From assembly GCF_024758005.1 (NCBI RefSeq), contig NZ_CP103288.1:930001-994000 (forward strand): DNA of 64,000 bases, written 5' to 3'. The notes below the pieces were generated by a model, which saw nothing but the letters and a program-made list of their open reading frames with translations, did not search any database and was not told where the DNA came from. Positions 39,641-48,963 of the stretch are shown here, in pieces (position 1 is the stretch's first letter; every line of letters begins with the position of its first letter). This DNA comes from Pseudarthrobacter sp. NS4 (GTDB lineage: Bacteria > Actinomycetota > Actinomycetes > Actinomycetales > Micrococcaceae). Both the position numbers and the translations under genes were made by a program.

Positions 39641-41059
39641 CTAGTCGTCCGCGTCAGGGTATTCGTCGATGGACTCTTCCGCTCCGTAGCGGGACTCCTC
39701 GGTTTCCACCTCAAGGATCTTCAGCAGACCGGTGTCAGGATTGAGCATGATGGCGGCTTCGTCCCTGCGGTGCCGCAGGATGGAGTCGATGTAGGACTGC
39801 ACGGCCTCGGCCAGCGGGATGTGGCGTTCCTGCTTTTCGGACATGTACCAACGGTGCTCCAGGACCTCGTGCACCACTTCGGCCGGTTCGAGCTTGCCGG
39901 ACAGGTCGCGGGGGATGGAACGGACAATGGGTTCAAAGACCTGGCTGACCCAGAGGTGCGCGCTGTATTCCTCGTCCATGTCCGGGTTGTTGTCCGCGCG
40001 GAAGGAATCCATGTCGTTGAGGAGGCGGCGGGCCTGGTTCTCCTGCGCGTCAATACCCGTCAGCCGCAGCAGGCGGCGCATGTGGTGCCCGGCGTCCACA
40101 ACCTTGGGCTGCAGCTGGATGGTGGAGCCGTTCTGCGTGGTTTTGATGGCGTATTCCTCGACGTCGAAGCCGAGTTCATTGAGCCGTCGGATGCGTGCCC
40201 CTACGCGCCAGCGCTCGCCGAGTTCGAAGGATTCCTTTTCCGTCAGTTCCGCCCAGAGGCGGCGGTAGCTGTCCATGATGAGCTCACTGGTGGCCACGGG
40301 GTCCACCTTTTCCTCGATCAGCCCGCCATCCAGCAGGTCCATCAGTTCGCCGGCGATGTTTACCCGGGCGATTTCCAGGTCGTATTCGCGCTGTCCGGTG
40401 GAGAGGTCCGGGTACAGCTCGCCGGTCTCGGCATCCACGAGGTAGGCGGCGAAAGCGCCGGCGTCACGGCGGAACAGGGTATTGGACAGGGACACGTCGC
40501 CCCAGTAGAAGCCGATCAGGTGCAGCCGCACCATGAGCAGCGCCTGGGCGTCGATGAGGCGCGTAAGGGTGTCCTTGCGGAGCATCTGCGAGAACAGGGC
40601 ACGGTACGGCATGGAGAACTTGAGGTGCCGGGTGACCAGTACGGGGTTCAGCGGGCGCCCGTCAAGGGTGGTACGGCCGGTGATGACCGCCACCGGTTCC
40701 ACGCAGGGGACGTCCAGCCGGGCGAGCTTGCGGAGCATGTGGTACTCGTGCCGGGCGACGTGCTCGGAGGTTTCCTTGATGGCGATGACTGATCCGCCGA
40801 GGTGGGCAAAACGCACGATGTGGCGGGAGATGCCGCGGGGGAGGGCCGCGAGGTTTTCGGCGGGCCAGTCCTCCAACGCAATGTGCCAAGGGAGGTCCAG
40901 GAGTTCGGGATCAGCGGCTGCCGCGGTGATGTTCAGGGAACTGGAGACCGAGGCGACTTTGCCGTCATCGGCACTGGCAGCCACGAACCGCGGCAGCTTT
41001 CCGATCTGCGCGTAGTCGGTGGGTTCATCGTGCCACTGGGCGCTGTATTCCTCGGTCAT
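39641..41059 (-). CDS. DUF4032 domain protein with kinase-like N-terminal fold
   Basis: 472 residues. The N-terminal ~260 residues look like a degenerate lipopolysaccharide-kinase-type fold: VIAIKETSEHVARHEYHML has the Lys/Glu pair, HLIGFYWGDVSLSNTLFRRD resembles a catalytic loop (HxxxxxWGDxxxxN), and AYLVDAETGELYP resembles the metal-binding D-x-E. The C-terminal half carries the DUF4032 domain. The substrate is unknown. It converges on the FAD oxidase with only two bases between stop codons. Kinase activity is an inference. Confidence 0.8.
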   Translation of the reverse strand: MTEEYSAQWHDEPTDYAQIGKLPRFVAASADDGKVASVSSSLNITAAAADPELLDLPWHIALEDWPAENLAALPRGISRHIVRFAHLGGSVIAIKETSEHVARHEYHMLRKLARLDVPCVEPVAVITGRTTLDGRPLNPVLVTRHLKFSMPYRALFSQMLRKDTLTRLIDAQALLMVRLHLIGFYWGDVSLSNTLFRRDAGAFAAYLVDAETGELYPDLSTGQREYDLEIARVNIAGELMDLLDGGLIEEKVDPVATSELIMDSYRRLWAELTEKESFELGERWRVGARIRRLNELGFDVEEYAIKTTQNGSTIQLQPKVVDAGHHMRRLLRLTGIDAQENQARRLLNDMDSFRADNNPDMDEEYSAHLWVSQVFEPIVRSIPRDLSGKLEPAEVVHEVLEHRWYMSEKQERHIPLAEAVQSYIDSILRHRRDEAAIMLNPDTGLLKILEVETEESRYGAEESIDEYPDADD

Positions 41060-41120
41060 AACTCAATTCTTCCGTACTTGGAGGCGGCCAGCTAATCTTC
41101 CGCCAGCCTGGTTAAAAGCC

Positions 41121-41154
41121 GACGGCGGCCCATCCGGAAAGGAGGGCCGCCGTC
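41121..41154 (-). terminator. Terminator of the MsiK-type ATPase gene
   Basis: An 11-bp perfect stem, GACGGCGGCCC / GGGCCGCCGTC, is followed on the minus strand by GGCTTTTAACC. It lies just after the ATPase gene stop. Confidence 0.85.
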
Positions 41155-41169
41155 AGTTATTTAGGTGGA

Positions 41170-42252
<1,083 letters not shown>

Positions 42253-42469
42253 AGTTATCAATCCCTTCACCGGCAGGTACGTGCCGGACGATCCGTTGTG
42301 AATGGTTCATGTTTGTTCAGTTTTGTGTTGCTTGTTGCGTTCCGGCTCGGCCGGAGCGCACTCAGTGACGCCGCACGGTGTCTGTGCGCCACATCACAAC
42401 CAAGAGTATGTCAGAATCTTCACTTATTGTCGTAAATGTTACGGACGTCACAGGTGGGCTTGCCCACTT

Positions 42470-43303
42470 TTAGCCGGAGGCGGCCTGCGGATCCTCTTCT
42501 GCCACGGCGATGCTCCGGGCCTGCAGGAGCGCCTCCAGCAGCTCTGCCACATGGACCGGAGCTTCCACGCGATACTGCGCCTGGGTGAAGTCCAGCCCCA
42601 CCTTCACGCCCACGTCTCCGGGGTTGAGCCGGGCCAGGGCATCCTCGTCGGTGGTGTCATCGCCGGCAAACAGCACGGCGGTGGCTCCCGTGATCTGCCG
42701 CAGGAACGTCACGCCCTCGCCCTTTGAAGCGTTGACGATCGACGTTTCAAGAACCCGTTTTCCGTCTTTCAGGAAGACTCCCTTGCGGTCCTGCAGCAGT
42801 GAGCGTGCAGCCGCCACCGCGTCCTGGGCCACGTCGTCGGCGGCGAGCCGGGTATGCAGCACCACGCCAGCCGGCTTGTCCTCCAGCATGGTGCCAGGGG
42901 CTTCCTCAACGATTTCCGCCAGGATGGCCCGGACCTCGGCCAGCAGAGCCTGCTGCCCGTCATCCAGGGTCAGCCCGGTGGATCCCGGTCCCAGCCACGC
43001 TTCTGCCCCGTGGCTGCCGATGAGCAGCGAGTCCACCGGTGGCGACGCCACGGCACGCAGGCTGGCGAGGGCGCGTCCCGAGATGAGCGCCGTCGTCGTC
43101 CGCGGAAGCACGGCAAGTCCTGCGAAGGCTGCGGCCGCACGCGGGAGTGGGCGTGCGTCATCGGCATGTCCGACGATGGGCGCCATGGTTCCGTCGAAGT
43201 CCATGGCCACCAGAAGGTGCTCGGTGCGGGCGATGCGCCGGATGGCTTCGCGGAGTTCCGGCGACAGTGCCAGCGGATTCTTGGGACGGCCGTCAGGAGT
43301 CAT
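42470..43303 (-). CDS. otsB: Trehalose-6-phosphate phosphatase
   Basis: A 277-residue HAD-family phosphatase that dephosphorylates trehalose-6-phosphate. The nucleophile motif is LVAMDFDGTMAPIV, followed by LISGRALASLRAV, GSHGAEAWLGPG and the motif IV acidic residues in LFAGDDTTDEDALARL. It overlaps otsA by 11 bases and is translated after it, giving an otsA-otsB operon in the reverse direction. Confidence 0.95.
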   Translation of the reverse strand: MTPDGRPKNPLALSPELREAIRRIARTEHLLVAMDFDGTMAPIVGHADDARPLPRAAAAFAGLAVLPRTTTALISGRALASLRAVASPPVDSLLIGSHGAEAWLGPGSTGLTLDDGQQALLAEVRAILAEIVEEAPGTMLEDKPAGVVLHTRLAADDVAQDAVAAARSLLQDRKGVFLKDGKRVLETSIVNASKGEGVTFLRQITGATAVLFAGDDTTDEDALARLNPGDVGVKVGLDFTQAQYRVEAPVHVAELLEALLQARSIAVAEEDPQAASG

Positions 43304-44795
43304 CCCGGACCACCTTTTCGTTCAGGGCATGCAGGAAATCGGCGGACCAGTGGTCAACGTCGTGTTCGAGGATCTGCTTGCGCATGGCCCGCATTCGCCG
43401 GGCGGCATCCCGGGGTGACATGTCCACCGCACGCATGATGGCACCTTTAAGCCCATCGATGTCGTGCGGGTTCATGAGCAGGGCCTGCTTGAGCTGGTCA
43501 GCGGCGCCGGCGAATTCGCTCAGGACCAGGGCGCCGTCGTTGTTGGTCCGGGCGGTCACGTATTCCTTGGCCACCAGGTTCATGCCGTCCCGCAGCGCCG
43601 TGACCAGCATGACGTCTGCGGCCAGGTAAAGGGCCACCATCTCCTCCACCGGATAGCTGTGGTGCAGGTAGCGGACGGCAGTGTTTTCGATGGTGTCGTA
43701 GGTGCCGTTGATGTGGCCCACGGTGCCTTCCACCTCCTCCCGCAGGAGCCGGTACTGTTCGACGCGCTCGCGGCTGGGGGAGGCCACCTGGATCAGGGTG
43801 GCGTTGCCCACGGAGAGTTTGCCGTCGGCCAGGAGTTCTTCGAACGCCTTCAACCGGTGCCGGATGCCCTTGGTGTAGTCCAGGCGGTCCACGCCCAGCA
43901 GGATGGTCTTGGGATTGCCCAGGTCCTGGCGGATCTGCCGGGCACGCTCGATGATCTCCGGCTTGGCGGCAAGCTCGCTGATCTGCTGGACGTCGATGGA
44001 GATCGGAAAGGCCTGCGCCCGGGCGATGTGGGTAATGTCGCCGTTCTGGCCTTTCACGTGCACTTGCTGCTGCTTGACGCTGGCTCCCAGGAACCGCCGC
44101 GCCGAGCGCATGAAGTTTCCGGCATCGCTGGTCCGCTGGAAGCCCACCAGGTCGGCGCCGAGCAGGCCGTCAATGATGGCCTGCCGCCACGGCAGCTGCG
44201 CAAAGATTTCCGGCGGCGGGAACGGGATGTGGTTGAAGAACCCGATCCGGAGGTCCGGCCGCGCTTCGCGCACCAGCCGCGGCACGAGCTGCAGCTGGTA
44301 GTCCTGGATCCACACAGTCGCTTTATGGTCCGCGTAGCGTACGACGGCGTCGGCGAACCTTTGGTTGACCTTGCGGTAGGCGTCCCACCAGGTGCGGTGG
44401 AACTCCGGCGGCGCGATGACGTCGTGGTACAGCGGCCACAACGTGGCGTTGGAGAAGCCCTCGTAATAAAGCTCCACGTCATCCGTGCTGAGCTGTACAG
44501 GCACCAGGTCCATGCCCCCGTGGCTGAACGGTTCCACCGTCTCGTCCGGCGCCCCGTGCCAGCCCACCCAGGCGCCGTCGGTCTTGGTCATCATGGGCGC
44601 GAGTGCCGTCACCAGCCCGCCGGGGGATCGGCGCCAGCCGGAGCCGTCATCCCCGCTCTCGCCCGGAGCGCAACGGTCAACGGGCAGTCTGTTGGAGACC
44701 ACCATGAAGTCGTACTTGGTCTCTCCGCCGTTGCTTGAACCGGCGGCGCCGTGCGCAGCTGTGGCGGCGGGTTTTTCCTGGACAGGTGATTGCAT
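43293..44795 (-). CDS. otsA: Trehalose-6-phosphate synthase
   Basis: A 500-residue GT20 enzyme joining a nucleotide-activated glucose to glucose-6-phosphate. The family motifs are MVVSNRLPVDR, SPGGLVTALAPMM, VWIQDYQLQLVPRLVRE, GFFNHIPFPPPEIF, LLGVDRLDYTKGIRHRLKAF and DGMNLVAKEYV. The first ~28 residues are Ala/Gly-rich and not conserved, so a slightly later start is possible. With otsB it gives de novo trehalose synthesis next to the TreS/GlgE route of this window. Confidence 0.95.
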   Translation of the reverse strand: MQSPVQEKPAATAAHGAAGSSNGGETKYDFMVVSNRLPVDRCAPGESGDDGSGWRRSPGGLVTALAPMMTKTDGAWVGWHGAPDETVEPFSHGGMDLVPVQLSTDDVELYYEGFSNATLWPLYHDVIAPPEFHRTWWDAYRKVNQRFADAVVRYADHKATVWIQDYQLQLVPRLVREARPDLRIGFFNHIPFPPPEIFAQLPWRQAIIDGLLGADLVGFQRTSDAGNFMRSARRFLGASVKQQQVHVKGQNGDITHIARAQAFPISIDVQQISELAAKPEIIERARQIRQDLGNPKTILLGVDRLDYTKGIRHRLKAFEELLADGKLSVGNATLIQVASPSRERVEQYRLLREEVEGTVGHINGTYDTIENTAVRYLHHSYPVEEMVALYLAADVMLVTALRDGMNLVAKEYVTARTNNDGALVLSEFAGAADQLKQALLMNPHDIDGLKGAIMRAVDMSPRDAARRMRAMRKQILEHDVDHWSADFLHALNEKVVRDDS

Positions 44796-44974
44796 TGCGG
44801 CCCCCTGGGGTTGCTTGTGCGTCTCAGCCCACCCTAACGGGACGGAATCATCCGTGCTATTCGTCCGTTAGTCAACCGGAGGAATACTTGAAAGCGCAAG
44901 CTCTCAGCTTTCTCCCCTAAAATGAGGTAGCTGCCACTGAGTGGTCCCCCCACGTCGATCGACCCAAGGAACAC

Positions 44975-45850
44975 ATGAGCCCCGCAAACGAAGTACGTAA
45001 GTCGAAAGCTGAGCGAACTGCGGAGGCGCGCGAAAAGGCGCGCCTGATCCGCGAAGCCCAGCTGAAAAAAGACAAGCGCAATAAGCTCCTGATCGGCTGG
45101 GGCATCGTGGCGGCCGTGGTGGCTATCCTGGCGGTCGTGGCCCTGGTGGTCACCACCAGCATCCGGCAGAACACCCCCATTGCTGACCAGGGACCCGTGC
45201 CCGCCAACGCCAACATCAACGGTGGCGTTACCCTGCTGGCGAACAACGAAGTCAAGAAAACGGACGCCGCCACCGTGGACATGGCCAACCTGCCGCCCAA
45301 GCCGGAGACGCTGCCCAGCCCCGTCGTTGCCCCCGGTGCCGAGGCCGAAGAGGGCCAGCCCGTGAAGATCGTGGCGTACATCGACTTCATCTGCCCGGTC
45401 TGCAAGCGCTTCGAGGACACCTATAACGAGGCCCTGACAGGCCTTCGCAACGAAGGCAGGATTTCCCTCGAGTACCGCCCGCTGGGCTTCCTTGACCGGT
45501 TGTCCACCACCAACTACTCCTCACGGGCAGCTAACGCGGCCGCATGCGTAGCGGACCAGGCTCCGGAGAAGTACGCCGAATACGTTGGAGTCCTGTTCGC
45601 CAACCAGCCTGCAGAAGGCGGGGCAGGCCTGTCCGATGACAAGCTGAAATCCCTGGCCAGCGACATCGGTGCGGACATCAACAGCTGCGTCGACGACAAG
45701 ACCTTCCGTCCCTACGTCAAGTACTCCACCGAACTGGCGTCCAACACCGGCATCACCGGCACGCCTACCGTATTCATCGACGGCAAGCAGTGGGACGGCA
45801 GCACGGACCTGAACGCCGATATCCAGGCCGCCATCGACGCAAAGGCCTAA
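44975..45850 (+). CDS. Membrane-anchored DsbA-like thioredoxin-fold protein
   Basis: 291 residues: a Lys/Arg/Glu-rich cytoplasmic segment of ~37 residues that is probably coiled coil, one membrane helix (about 40-63), a linker, then an extracytoplasmic DsbA/thioredoxin-like domain with the redox motif YIDFICPVCKRFEDT (CPVC). The cis-proline region is TGITGTPTVFIDGKQW. Two further cysteines (AACVADQ, NSCVDD) may form a structural disulfide. It is a candidate for disulfide formation or isomerisation in exported proteins. The partner oxidase is not visible here. Confidence 0.9.
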   Translation: MSPANEVRKSKAERTAEAREKARLIREAQLKKDKRNKLLIGWGIVAAVVAILAVVALVVTTSIRQNTPIADQGPVPANANINGGVTLLANNEVKKTDAATVDMANLPPKPETLPSPVVAPGAEAEEGQPVKIVAYIDFICPVCKRFEDTYNEALTGLRNEGRISLEYRPLGFLDRLSTTNYSSRAANAAACVADQAPEKYAEYVGVLFANQPAEGGAGLSDDKLKSLASDIGADINSCVDDKTFRPYVKYSTELASNTGITGTPTVFIDGKQWDGSTDLNADIQAAIDAKA

Positions 45851-45872
45851 AGCGCGCAGGACTCCCTGCTGG

Positions 45873-45909
45873 GGGCCCGTCCCGGATGTGTTCCGGGGCG
45901 GGCCCTTTT
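45873..45909 (+). terminator. Terminator of the DsbA-like gene
   Basis: The 13-bp stem GGGCCCGTCCCGG / CCGGGGCGGGCCC (one G-T wobble) with a 7-base loop is followed by TTTT. Confidence 0.9.
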
Positions 45910-46028
45910 CTGTGGAACGGTTGCGTGGCCGGTTTCCTGTGTGCGGGCGTCTGCGGGACGTTTTTACCAGCGGCGGGAGTTGGGCTACCCTTATCTAGCG
46001 CCGTTCAGGCGCCTGCCCGCAGGGGCAT

Positions 46029-46105
46029 GCCTCCTTAGCTCAGTTGGCCAGAGCACCGCTCTTGTAAAGCGGGGGTCGTCGGTTCGAATCCGACAGGGGG
46101 CTCCA
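46029..46105 (+). tRNA. tRNA-Thr (anticodon TGT)
   Basis: A full cloverleaf. The acceptor stem is GCCTCCT / AGGGGGC, the D-arm begins AGCTCAGTTGG, the anticodon stem CCGCT/AGCGG encloses the loop CTTGTAA (TGT), and the T-arm is GTCGGTTCGAATCCGAC. CCA is encoded at 46103-46105. It reads ACA threonine codons, rare in this high-GC genome. Confidence 0.95.
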
Positions 46106-46219
46106 AGAAGAACCGCGCCGTCCCGAAGCGCCGGGATACGGCGGACGCAAGCCCGGCCCCCGGCGTTAAGCTGGTGTCATCCGAATAATCAGTTTGCTGA
46201 TAAAAGGAGGATGGTTGCC

Positions 46220-46642
46220 ATGCCGAAGACCGGCAGGAATGATCACGCCCGCAAGGACGAGCTTCCTTCGACGCTGCAGCGCTCTGAGCAGAAAGCCCAG
46301 GACACCTTCGCGAAAACCTACGATTCCGCCCTTGAGTCCTACGACAATGACGAAAGCCGGGCCGCCAGGGCGGCATATGCATCCCTGAAGCACAGCTACG
46401 AAAAGGTGGGCGACCACTGGGAACCGAAGGAAGAGCGGGGCCCCTCGGACAAACGCGCGGAGGAAGGCATCCAGTCCTCCGAACCCACCGCAGGGGGCGT
46501 GAACGCGAACGCCTCCAAGGAGCACCTCTACAAGCTTGCCAAGGAACTGGACGTCAAGGGCCGCTCGAAGATGGACAAGGGCGAACTGGTCAAGGCGCTG
46601 CAGAAGGCCAACGACGCAGCCACCCGCAAGGCAAGGAAATAG
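46220..46642 (+). CDS. ChaB family protein with C-terminal Rho-N/SAP-like domain
   Basis: 140 residues. The N-terminal ~75 residues are ChaB-like (ELPSTLQRSEQKAQDTFAKT, AAYASLKHSYEKVGDHWEPK). An acidic linker follows, and then ~35 residues resembling a Rho-termination-factor N-terminal or SAP domain (LYKLAKELDVKGRSKMDKGE, continuing LVKALQKAN). ChaB was named for association with a cation transporter, but its function is unclear, and the second domain suggests nucleic-acid contact. The ATG at 46220 lies 9 bases after AGGAGG; upstream in-frame sequence covers the tRNA and is not coding. Confidence 0.85.
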   Translation: MPKTGRNDHARKDELPSTLQRSEQKAQDTFAKTYDSALESYDNDESRAARAAYASLKHSYEKVGDHWEPKEERGPSDKRAEEGIQSSEPTAGGVNANASKEHLYKLAKELDVKGRSKMDKGELVKALQKANDAATRKARK

Positions 46643-46782
46643 CCGTCCCGCCGGCCATTCCCCTGTAGGAAGGGAACACATCCCTCCTGGTCCGCCGGCG
46701 CTCTTGCCCTAACGCCTCCCAGGGTGTCGAATCAGAGGACACGCTAGGACGGGTTGCACGGCAAGGACGCCAGGAGGTTCCC

Positions 46783-48951
46783 ATGTCAGTGAAAGGCACA
46801 AAGGACACAGCGAGGACATCCGGCGGCCGGAACGGACCTGAAGCACGCCGCGGCGATGGTTCTGCCGGGATCGCGGCAGAGGATCCGGCAGGGATACGCA
46901 ACATAGCGCTTGTGGGGCATTCGGGCGCAGGAAAAACGCTGCTGATCGAAGCCCTGCTGTCCGCCAATGGCATGATCACCCGCAAGGGATCCATCGCGGA
47001 CGGGACAACCGTCAGCGATTCCGATCCTGCCGCAGTCCACCAGCAGCGGTCCGTAACGCTCTCGCTGGTGCCGCTGCTCATCGACGACATTAAAGTCAAT
47101 CTCCTGGACACCCCCGGCTACCCCGACTTCATCGGTGAAATGCGTGCGGGGCTGCGGGCAGCGGACGCCGCCCTTTTTGTTGTCTCGGCCGTCGATGGGA
47201 TCGACGCCACCACCACGGCACTGTGGGGCGAGTGCGGGCACGCGGGGCTGCCACGCGCCGTCGTGATCACGCGGATGGACCATCCGCGCGCAAATTACGA
47301 CGTCGTCCTCGCCGAGTGCCGGAAAGCGTTCGGCGACAGCGTCCTGCCGCTCTACCTCCCGGTCCGCTCGGGCGGGGATGTCAGCGCCCTCCTCGGGCTG
47401 CTGTCCCGGACTGTCTCCGACTATGCCTCCGGGGAAATGCCCGCCACGCGCGTGGCAGACGCCGGGGAGCTGGCGGCCGCCGAGGCTGCCCGGGGTGAGC
47501 TGATCGAGGGGATCATCGCGGAGAGCGAGGACGAAACCCTGATGGACCGGTATCTGGAAGGCGAGGACATTGATACCGGCGTCCTCATTGACGATCTGGA
47601 AACCGCCGTTGCGCGTGGTTCCTTCTTCCCGGTCCTTGCGACGTCCGCAGTGACCGGACTTGGCACGGCTGAGTTGCTGGAAGTACTGGTCCGGGCCTTC
47701 CCCCCACCAACCGAGCGGAGCCTGCCCGGCGTGACCGACCTGGCCGGCCAGCCCGGGGGGTCATTGGCCTGTGACCCCTCGGGACCATTGGCAGCCGAAG
47801 TTGTCCGGACCTCCATCGACCCGTTCCTGGGCCGGATCTGCCTGGTCCGGGTGTTCTCCGGAACCCTCCGCGAGGACTCAGCAGTGCACGTTGGCGGCCA
47901 CGGGTTGGCGGACCGCGGCCACCAGGACCACGACACGGACGAACGCGTTACCCACCTCTACTCTCCGCTCGGTGCCAGCCTGCGGCCAGTGCCCTTTTGC
48001 CTGGCAGGGGACATGTGTACCGTGGCCAAACTCGGCAGTGCTGAAACGGGAGATACCATTTCGGCGCGGGACAAGCCGCTGATGCTCGCCACCTGGGAGA
48101 TGCCTGAACCGCTGCTGCCGGTAGCGGTGGAACCTGACTCCCGCAGCGATGAGGACGCCCTCGCGCGGAGCCTTGGAAAAATTGCAGCCGGTGATCCCAC
48201 GCTCCGGGTGGAGAGGAACGCCGAAACACATCAGCTGGTCCTGTGGTGCATGGGCGAGGCACACGCTGAAGTGGTGCTGGACAGGCTTCGGGAGCAGGGC
48301 GTGAAACTGCATACCGTAGGCGTGGTGACGCCGCTGCGGGAAACCTTTGCTGCCCCGTCGGCGGGACACGGACGCCATGTAAAGCAGTCCGGCGGCCATG
48401 GACAATACGCAGTCTGCGATATCGAAGTGGAGCCGCTGGACCGCGGTGGGGGATTCGAATTCGTGGACAAGACGGTGGGTGGCGTCATTCCCGGGACTTT
48501 CATTCCATCGGTCGAAAAGGGCGTCCGGGCGCAGATGGAGAAGGGGGTCTCCGCAGGGTTTCCGGTGGTGGACGTCCGCGTAACCCTGACGGGCGGCAAA
48601 GCCCACAGCGTTGACTCTTCGGACGCCGCGTTCCAGGCGGCCGGGGCATTGGCTCTGCGCGAGGCGGCCGCCGCGGGGAAAATCCAGCTCCTGGAACCCG
48701 TGTCGGCCGTGAGCATCACCGTAGTGGACGAGCACGTAGGTTCTGTCATGAGCGACCTGTCCGCACGCCGGGGAAGGCTCACCGGCACCACCTCGACCGG
48801 GGACGGGCTGACGGACATCAGCGCAGAGGTGCCGGACCAGGAACTGCTGCGCTACGCCGTCGAACTGCGGGCATTGACCGCCGGAACAGGAAGGTTCACC
48901 CGCCGATACCTGCGCCACGACCCGGTACCCGCCAGCTTCAGCCCATCCTGA
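46783..48951 (+). CDS. Elongation factor G-like protein EF-G2
   Basis: A 722-residue EF-G paralogue. G1 is ALVGHSGAGKTLLIEAL and G3 is DTPGYPDF. The usual G4 NKxD is replaced by ITRMDHPRANYD. Domains II to V follow (ILVRVFSG-type LVRVFSGTLRED, LWCMGEAHAEVVLDRLRE, GGVIPGTFIPSVEKGVRAQM). A ~40-residue Gly/Arg/Asp-rich N-terminal tail precedes G1. EF-G2 proteins are not the main translocase, which is encoded with the str operon and is not in this window. The altered G4 motif suggests changed nucleotide selectivity or loss of GTPase function. It stands alone. Confidence 0.93.
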   Translation: MSVKGTKDTARTSGGRNGPEARRGDGSAGIAAEDPAGIRNIALVGHSGAGKTLLIEALLSANGMITRKGSIADGTTVSDSDPAAVHQQRSVTLSLVPLLIDDIKVNLLDTPGYPDFIGEMRAGLRAADAALFVVSAVDGIDATTTALWGECGHAGLPRAVVITRMDHPRANYDVVLAECRKAFGDSVLPLYLPVRSGGDVSALLGLLSRTVSDYASGEMPATRVADAGELAAAEAARGELIEGIIAESEDETLMDRYLEGEDIDTGVLIDDLETAVARGSFFPVLATSAVTGLGTAELLEVLVRAFPPPTERSLPGVTDLAGQPGGSLACDPSGPLAAEVVRTSIDPFLGRICLVRVFSGTLREDSAVHVGGHGLADRGHQDHDTDERVTHLYSPLGASLRPVPFCLAGDMCTVAKLGSAETGDTISARDKPLMLATWEMPEPLLPVAVEPDSRSDEDALARSLGKIAAGDPTLRVERNAETHQLVLWCMGEAHAEVVLDRLREQGVKLHTVGVVTPLRETFAAPSAGHGRHVKQSGGHGQYAVCDIEVEPLDRGGGFEFVDKTVGGVIPGTFIPSVEKGVRAQMEKGVSAGFPVVDVRVTLTGGKAHSVDSSDAAFQAAGALALREAAAAGKIQLLEPVSAVSITVVDEHVGSVMSDLSARRGRLTGTTSTGDGLTDISAEVPDQELLRYAVELRALTAGTGRFTRRYLRHDPVPASFSPS

Positions 48952-48963
48952 CCCGGCACCTTC

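Noticed and set aside
44975..45850. A serine/threonine kinase-like or peptidase role for the CPVC protein
   Set aside because: The thioredoxin fold with CPVC and the cis-Pro region is sufficient for a DsbA-like assignment; no kinase motif is present.
45941..46219. A longer N-terminus for the ChaB gene
   Set aside because: The upstream in-frame part covers tRNA-Thr, and the ATG at 46220 has AGGAGG at the right distance.
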